Assembly (NCBI GenBank): GCA_021234155.1 | Contig: JAJEKV010000065.1 | Span: forward strand, 2,708,771-2,772,770 | Length of the DNA: 64,000 nt | Reading direction: 5' to 3' | Source: Isoetes taiwanensis | Lineage: Eukaryota > Streptophyta > Lycopodiopsida > Isoetales > Isoetaceae | Shown here: positions 57,481 through 64,000 of the stretch, in pieces | How positions within the stretch are numbered: the stretch's first letter is position 1 | Layout of the letters: the number at the start of each line of letters is the position of its first letter | Program-made: the position numbers and the translations under genes | Notes under the pieces: model-generated | Databases searched by the model: none | Seen by the model: the letters and a program-made list of their open reading frames with translations, nothing else | What the model was told of the DNA's origin: nothing

Positions 57481-58225
57481 GCTCTCATACATACCTTTAG
57501 GCCCCCTCAATTGATATAAGTAACCTTCCTGTGTCTTCCTTCACCATTTGGAATTCCTACACAAGGAGTAGATGAAATTAATCCTATCTTTAAAGGCTGT
57601 CCAATGTATTATACTTGCAGGGTCATCCTAGCATGTGGGCTGTGCAATCTAGGTTACAACACTCTTGTCCCCCTAAAAGTACTCTGGAACTTTCTTTGGT
57701 TGGGGCCATATTTTCCATCCCTTTCTAAATATTTGTCACTTCTAGGCCTCTTAGGCACCCTTAAGGTACCTTTTATGAAAAACATAAGCGCCTCTTCCTT
57801 TACGCTGATGAGGATGCTCATCCACCACCAAATCTTGCATGGCACAGGGTGGGCCTTGAGGGTATGTAGTTGATGGTAGAACGGCTCTCACCATTCACGT
57901 GTGTAATATATATAATTAGCCATCTTAAGCGTGTTTTGGGACTCCAACAACGAGCACACAATGCAATCACTAGGAAGCTTCCACACAGGACATGATTGTA
58001 TCAGCTTGGGATAAGAAGCTTCACAATGCCAACTCAAGATGATCATCTCGACCTTTCATCATTCACACTATCAAAAGGATCAAGCTGCGATTATGATGCC
58101 CTCTTGCAAATCGTCTCGTTGCAAGGTGCAGCAATAAGTAGGCCATCTCCTCCGTGGAGCCTAGGGCAATGTCTGTCTTTGGGCTTCTTGGCTCCATTTA
58201 GCAAACCTCACATGCTCCACGAATG
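57481..58225. other. unassigned sequence upstream of the DUF7869-like gene
   Basis: Frames at 57604-57873 and 57996-58226 (plus) show no recognisable domain. A minus-strand extension of the DUF7869-like gene is possible up to about 57600 but not demonstrated. Confidence 0.35.
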
Positions 58226-58231
58226 AAGAGC

Positions 58232-58492
58232 ACACATTAAAACCATATACAATTATTAAAAACCGATGGAAATCCATTTAAACCATTAAAACCACATAGA
58301 ACCATTAAAAACGACACAACCATATAACCATTAAAAACATTAAAACCATATAACCATTAAAAACATTAAAACATTATAACCATATAACCATATAACCAGT
58401 ATAACCATTAACACATTAGAAAACCATTAACCATTAAAACATTATAACCATTAACCATTAAAACCATTATAACCATATAACCATTAAAAACG
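58232..58492. repeat. ACCATTAAAA satellite
   Basis: Imperfect tandem units of ACCATTAAAA and ACCATATAACC, 10-12 bp each, about 22 units. It is followed at once by a GC-rich stretch containing GCGTACGG and CCGTGCGTACG (58490-58530). Confidence 0.9.
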
Positions 58493-59440
58493 CGTACGGT
58501 AGGCCTGCGTCGGCCGTGCGTACGACATTGCCACATCGACAATCCGGACACCGGTCCGCGGACCGCGCATAGCCTGCGTGTGGTGTCATAATAACTTTAT
58601 CGAGGTTAGAGTGCGGTAGTGGCGCCTCTTCCTCTTCCCGTGACCCATTCATACATTCATTCTTTCTCACATTACGTTTTTCCATTCCATCTCACGGGCT
58701 CACGCCCTTGGCGATCCCTCAATCACTCAATTAGGCGACGTCTTCTTGCGGCGGCACAGTGCGGGATCGGGGCATCTGGCCCAAGGTTTTAGCCTTGATT
58801 TTAGTGTTTGGCGGGGCGTTCTGCAAAGTGAGGTTCTTCTCTGTAAGTTTATAGCTTTTTATTGCTTCTTTTTAGTTTTGTAAGTCCTTTCTTGCACTCT
58901 TACTTATATTCTTTTATTAGAGGTTCTTACTATCCCTGTTTCAATTTCGGCCCAACAAATCCCTATTCTCAGCTTTGCAACGCACATTTCAAACATGGAA
59001 TCAAACGGGAGCTTTTAGAATGCGTTTTAGTATGACCCTGCTGTCTCCTTTGTTTCCACTCTATTTCACATCTATTCATTGTTTTCTGTTTTGTTTTTAT
59101 TTTGTTTTACGTTTTTGTTTTCTTCTTCTTAGTTTTGTTTAATTGAATACCTTTATACAGGCATAAGTAAGACTAATTAGTACCAGGTGAAGTGGCGAAA
59201 CAATCGAACTAGGAATCCTCGAGAGGCGGTGATAGGAAGAAAAAACTTCGCAGGCGATAACGAACATTACTATGAATGATTCTACTTGAGAAATAGCAAA
59301 ACTAACTATGGATGTTTCATAGCAGAACATAACTATGAATGAATGTTTCTAACTATGATCTAAGAGCGGATTTGCTTTACATAAATTGCAAATCTTTCTA
59401 ACTCCACGGAAATATCCTCCCTTTAGCGAGGAAGGTCACG
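58493..59440. other. spacer with GC-rich then T-rich sequence
   Basis: 58490-58620 is GC-rich, and 58850-59150 is rich in TTTTGTTTT. No gene is recognised. GAATGATTCTAC, ATGAATGAATGTTTCTAACT and similar short repeats lie near 59270-59360. Confidence 0.35.
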
Positions 59441-59454
59441 GACTACACCCGGCT

Positions 59455-60335
59455 TTCTCGACTCGCGAGTCGAGAATGCCTACGGCTTTATAACAATCCG
59501 GAAGTACAAGCCTTCTTCTGGGCTACCATGATCCGAGGAATTTCTCGACTCGAGAACAAGGAGTGTACACCCTGGGGTACGTGAAACTGGATTGAGCAAT
59601 CTCGAATCGCGAGTGAGGGAGCCTATCAGGCTGACTACCAACATCTTTCTAGTCCTCGAAGCGGTGCGGCCTTTGTGCATTCGACTTCATGAGTCGAGAT
59701 ATCCTCCCACCGATCGATAGCTCACGTGTCCGGTGTGAGTGCCTCACCGGTCGAGCCACTCTCCTTGAACCATCTTCGTCGAATAGAGAGGGACTAGTTC
59801 AGCCCAGGTGGAGGCCTACTGCGACTAACCAGGGCCCGTCTTTGAGCGTCTTCTCGACTCATTTGTCGAGGAAGACCCGTAATCTCCACCGCGGCATTCC
59901 GGTGAGTGCACGCAAGCGGTCTTGTACTCTCCTTCAAACTATCTTCCTCAGTGATGACTGCGCGAGAGGAAGTGCCCATTGTCTACGGCAGGCCTGCAGG
60001 TCTAACTCTGAGGGGGCTTTCGACATGTTTTTAGTGCATTCGACTTCGCAAATTCGAGAATCCACATAACCGACCAATTCTCACGTAATACGGTGCGTAG
60101 GCATCAGCATAAGGCCTCGGCCTAGCCAACAAGTTTATTCTCTCACACGAAGACTTCGTCGTACCATAGGTTGAAACTGGCACATGTGCATTCTCATTTC
60201 CTTGAGTCGAGAATACTTATGTTTCAAACGGCCTCGAGTACTTTACACGGTGACAGCTGGCTAAAGGCATTCTCGACAATTAGAATGTGAAATAAACCAA
60301 CTCTTGGGATTCTCGACTGCGCCGTCGAGAATCAT
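59455..60335. repeat. series of TCGA-core palindromes/hairpins
   Basis: Perfect palindrome centred on TCTCGACTCGCGAGTCGAGA (59455-59476). Further stems: TCGACTTCATGAGTCGA (59681-59697), GTCTTCTCGAC...GTCGAGGAAGAC (59848-59876), ATTCGACTTCGCAAATTCGA (about 60037-60056), CATTCTCGACAATTAGAATG (about 60270-60289), GATTCTCGACTGCGCCGTCG with its second arm to 60334. Weaker copies lie near 59541, 59605 and 60205. Between them, ACTCTCCTT...ATCTTC and GACTAACC phrases recur (59757, 59930, 60485), so a longer complex unit is also repeated. Confidence 0.75.
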
Positions 60336-63190
60336 AACTCTACAATTCTCACGTGCCGAGATTCTCTAACCAGGGAAATCCATCCCTTAAAATTTGTTTT
60401 AATAGGCTTCGTGGTAGAAGAAGATCCGCTAGTCTCACAAAGGCAGGAGGTTTAGTCCTAGTTTGCCTCTGCTTTGTCAAACCACTCTCCTTTGGAACTA
60501 TCTTCTCGAATATTGCTGAAGGGAGTGGCGGGTGAGCCTCTGCTGACTAACCCGCGAGGGGGATGCATTTGAGCCTCCCTAAGGCCTAGACCTAGCATGA
60601 TGCCACCAACTAGCATGCCTAACGGATGCCTTTCGGTGGATGGATCCTTTGTGCTTCTAAGCGGGCATTCCAAGCAAAAATCTGAGACGGATGGCCCATT
60701 GCGTGAGTTACTTTCAGATTTATAGTTCCCTTGTGAAATACCACTCAGCATAAGAGTATCACCGGCGAAATATGCTCAACGAGAAACCATAAATGCGAGG
60801 CGGTACGTGAGCGAGTTCCATGATCAAAAGCAGGGGAGGCGTTACGTGTTGCACCGATCCATTGTTTAGGTGCCCGGTAGCATCTCTCAACCCGAGAGTA
60901 TATTTCATCTCTCGGCGGTGAAATATCTTGGACAAGGAAAACAATAAATAACTGACTTCGGCGGTTCCATATTCTATACAATACGGCATGTTCTACACAC
61001 ACATAGTAAACGAGAATCTCTTGAAACTCACCTCTTCGCAGAACTCCTTGGGCCATTGTATCACCGAGATCCAGCGGCTTCCGCAGAGTCTTACGCTTCT
61101 TGTTGGCCTCATCAACAATGCATCCCCATCAAATACTTGTATCAGCCGATTCAGCGTATCTCTCTTCACATTGGCCCATTTGCTGATGAAGTGTTCGTGT
61201 GCGCAACTCATATCCGCTTCTTTACCTTAGCCGGATGCACATCGATCAAATCAACTATTTTGCAAAAGACCGCGCCAATTAGAACTAAGAGCGGAAGAGT
61301 AAATCGGCTGTTGGGAGCTACGGCGTGGTGAGCCATCAGAGTGAAACGGTCGATCTCGCCTCTGAATTAACGCATTAGCCCCAAAATTAAGCCAATACGC
61401 ACTAAACTAGCTTTTTGAAAAATCTCCTTCGCGGCTCACTAAGTCCACAGAAATGAATGAATTCCGAATTGGTGTTTGGCGGGCTAAGTTGGCGTCTTGT
61501 ACCCTTGGCCGCTTTTTTGCCTTGAATGATTGGCTTGTGTCCTTAATTTTCAAATTTAAGGAGCAGGCCTTTTACGTGCATTCCTAAAACCTCCTAAAGG
61601 CAGCGGAAAGAGGCTCAATTACGAGAGGAGTTGGCGGCAGGATCTTGAGGGGGCATCTGAATATGGCGACTCCATGAGAAGAGGCGGTAGGGCGGATCTT
61701 TGGTTCAAGCGGCACCGAAAGAAAGGCAGGACTCCGGGGCAGAGCTCTCAATTTTGTGTTGGGTGAGGACACCTTCTCGATCCATCCTTCTGCCTTTAAG
61801 GCATTCAACTGCTGGGAGGTGGCCCAGTGATCAACTGGCTAGAACTGGATTCTTAGATTATAGGGGATTGGAAGCAGAGCTACTTGATACACCGGCCAGT
61901 TCTTGGTGGTATGTCAAAGTATCAACAAGTGGGAAGGGAGAAAGATCACGTTTCTCACGGCAAAGGGATAAGAAGCTCGGCGCGACAAGTACAAGAAGGT
62001 CGATTGTTGTGCTCTCACAGATCTGCCTTGGTCGAAGCATCTAACATTGTATGTGGAGAAATTTTGCATGAAGGGTAAAGTTCTACCACGAAGAAGTTAT
62101 CGTGTCAATTATACTCACTCTTTAATGAGCAAATTAGAAGGGGGGCCAAATAGTAGAAGCGCCCTTTAAATTGTCGAGAACCTTGGGTGGAAGATGCGAG
62201 AAGAGACGAAGGAAGGAACCACGACATCGAGGGGAAGCTTGGAATGGAGGTTTCGAGGTGAGGAGAAGGCTACATTCAGCTGCACCCAAGGGAGCTTTAC
62301 TGGCCAGTACTTCTAAAGAACTCTAAAAACGCACTGGCGGAGTTACGAGGATGTTGTAGTTAGAAGAAAAAAGCGCTTCAGAGCGAGGGAATCTCGCGGA
62401 TGAAGCGGATGAGAGTACATGGGAGGATTGGATCTTTGAAGAAGAGGGAGATATGGTGGAATTTCCCAATTCTTGGATCGGTTGGCCCGGATTAAGGAAT
62501 GCGAGAGAGGAGCCGAGAAGATGGAGTGGGCTGGTATTATCCATTAGGGATATCACACACAAGGCTGGCTGGCGGACGCCGGATGCACGAGAAGTTTGCA
62601 GAGATCAGTCTTGTTCCAGCACAGGGGAGTTTTCCGGCACATGGAGATTACGAACTTGATGGTGTGACATCTGTTGCAGATCCAATGCCTACCGGATGTC
62701 ATACCATTCCGGCAATCGGCCATTGAGTTGTTGGTGGAAATCGAGGAAGACTGAGAGGAAAGGCGTCGGGGTTTTGGGTTGAATGACCGGCGTGATGGCG
62801 GCAGTATTGCTGACGAGAAAAGGAAGTCACATAAAGTCAGAATGAGATATTCCAAATGAAGTCACGAGTTCTTCGAGCGGACCTGCATACCGTGAACTCG
62901 CCGACGTAGCCGCTATGTCGGAGCCTAATAGCGACAAGTGCGACTGTAAAGATGAAATTCATCTACGATTGGGCTTTCATTTCGCTTGGTCGAAAACTAT
63001 ATCCTCGATTTCCGAGTTCGTAGAGGGTTTCACCGAAAACCCCACTCGATTTCGAGTTGGCGAAAGCTTGAGAACGCAAAATCGAGAGGATGGGGGCTTT
63101 CGACTTCGTGGAGTCAACAATAAAAAGATTGAAGCACTTTCTTGATTGAGTCAGAGAAAGCCCGAGGAGACAAAGCGGGAAGAAACGGTA
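60336..63190. other. no recognised gene
   Basis: Many short frames on both strands, none with an identifiable domain. The composition is less AT-rich than the rest. A tail of the preceding repeat unit lies at 60480-60560. CTCGATTTCGAGTT-type short palindromes appear near 63010-63060. Confidence 0.35.
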
Positions 63191-63226
63191 TGAAGGGCTT
63201 TCGACTCGCTGGTCGAAAGTCCCTTC
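63191..63226. repeat. isolated TCGA-core hairpin
   Basis: TGAAGGGCTTTCGAC pairs with GTCGAAAGTCCCTTCA around the loop TCGCTG, with one bulged base. The core matches the hairpin series at 59.45-60.34 kb. Confidence 0.7.
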
Positions 63227-64000
63227 ACCATACTCGTGCTCACTCTTGCTTCCATTTCGCGGAGTCGGAGCCTACCCGGGGGCAATAGAACATTAGAAGT
63301 TAATGGTTGGCAATTGAAAGCATCGAGCCTTCCCATCCCTTTCTTCTCACCTCTTAGGACGTACCGGCTTAGTTTATATCCTAGAAGTTGCATCGTTGAA
63401 GAGGCAGGGCTAAACAAGAGATTTGGGAATGAGATATTTCTTTACTGCAGCCGATGCACAGGGCTTTCTTGAAACGGGTTTTTACGGCAATGATAGCTAG
63501 GAGCTTGCTTGAAGCAGGGGTTTTCTTTGCCGTTGAATGAAACAGCTTGGAAACTTTAGTGCGGCATCTGATTTGTTTTGTTGTGCTTCTCGCGGAGTTT
63601 TGCCAAACCACCTTCAAATTTCCAGTGTTGGTTCATGATTCGTTGTTGATGGCTTATGACTCTTCCTCCTCGGGGAAGAAGTGAAATTGTATTTAGTTCA
63701 TTATCTTAAATTAGTTATCATTATGCTAGAGTGAGTACATAATGCTCGAATACCGATGCTTCAAAGGCGTTGTCTTGTGCTGCACAATTAGATGAATTTA
63801 TTGCATCTTGTAGCCCCACCTATGATTAATGAACTTGCTTTTTCGTTCTTCAAAATAAAATAAAATTTTGGTTATGCATTTTTTTGCTTTTGCCTTCATA
63901 AATTCACAATTAATGCATGAGTATGAAATAAAATTCTAATTTTCTTGTCGGATATCTTCCTAGGTCATTACTAGCATGGACCAATTTTCGAGGGAGGGGT
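63227..64000. other. window end, no recognised gene
   Basis: Short overlapping frames without domains; AT-rich toward the end. Confidence 0.35.

Noticed and set aside
1-64000. CRISPR arrays, operons or bacterial defence systems
   Set aside because: The repeats seen are not regularly spaced with unique spacers of constant length, and the window has spliced genes and plant retroelements.

Overview
This window looks like nuclear DNA of a land plant. The evidence is a spliced plant-type ABCA half-transporter gene, a spliced plant-type equilibrative nucleoside transporter gene, decayed PLS-class pentatricopeptide-repeat (PPR) sequence, a Ty3/gypsy chromovirus, a Ty1/copia element with an initiator-Met-type primer-binding site, and several non-LTR retroelements. 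A DIRS-type (tyrosine-recombinase) retroelement and a multi-copy DUF7869-like gene make a non-seed plant (fern, lycophyte or bryophyte) more likely than a flowering plant. That last step is inference. No prokaryotic gene or operon is visible.

Layout. 1-4.9 kb: a decayed chromovirus (gag zinc knuckle, RT, RNase H, integrase, chromodomain) cut by a tRNA-like sequence. 4.9-7.0 kb: minisatellites and no recognised gene. 7.1-9.8 kb, minus strand: DIRS-like RT, RNase H and tyrosine recombinase remnants. 10.6-12.1 kb: a LINE fragment on the plus strand. 12.74-17.45 kb, minus strand: a 16-exon ABCA2-like gene that reads open for about 922 codons, with one doubtful junction. 19.6-21.4 kb, minus strand: a second LINE of the same family with another LINE fragment nested in its RT. 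22.1-23.6 and 36.1-37.6 kb: two copies of an LTR-like repeat. 25.0-26.5 kb: a PPR pseudogene. 30.16-31.68 kb, minus strand: a two-exon ENT gene with an apparent frameshift, flanked by two direct copies of a block containing antisense PPR sequence. One of those copies (32.8-35.1 kb) is split by a LINE, and the other (27.3-29.2 kb) preserves the empty site. 35.2-36.0 kb: a decayed coding stretch resembling retroelement ORF1 (DUF4283-like).

38.3-57.5 kb is a nested mosaic. A DUF7869-like gene on the minus strand is split by a Ty1/copia element with a 5-bp target duplication (CATCA), TG...CA LTRs, a primer-binding site and a polypurine tract. The 5' LTR of that copia is itself split by a sequence of about 7.8 kb with short terminal inverted repeats, which I cannot assign to a superfamily and which holds unidentified coding-like stretches. 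About 1.36 kb across the host/LTR/inverted-repeat junction is then tandemly duplicated. 58-64 kb has no recognised gene but holds an ACCATTAAAA satellite and a series of TCGA-core hairpins.

From about 38 kb onward, related copies differ mainly by 1-3 base insertions and deletions, so many frameshifts there could be consensus errors as well as real decay. Only the ABCA gene and perhaps the ENT gene look like functional host genes. The rest of the window is mostly successive mobile-element insertions.
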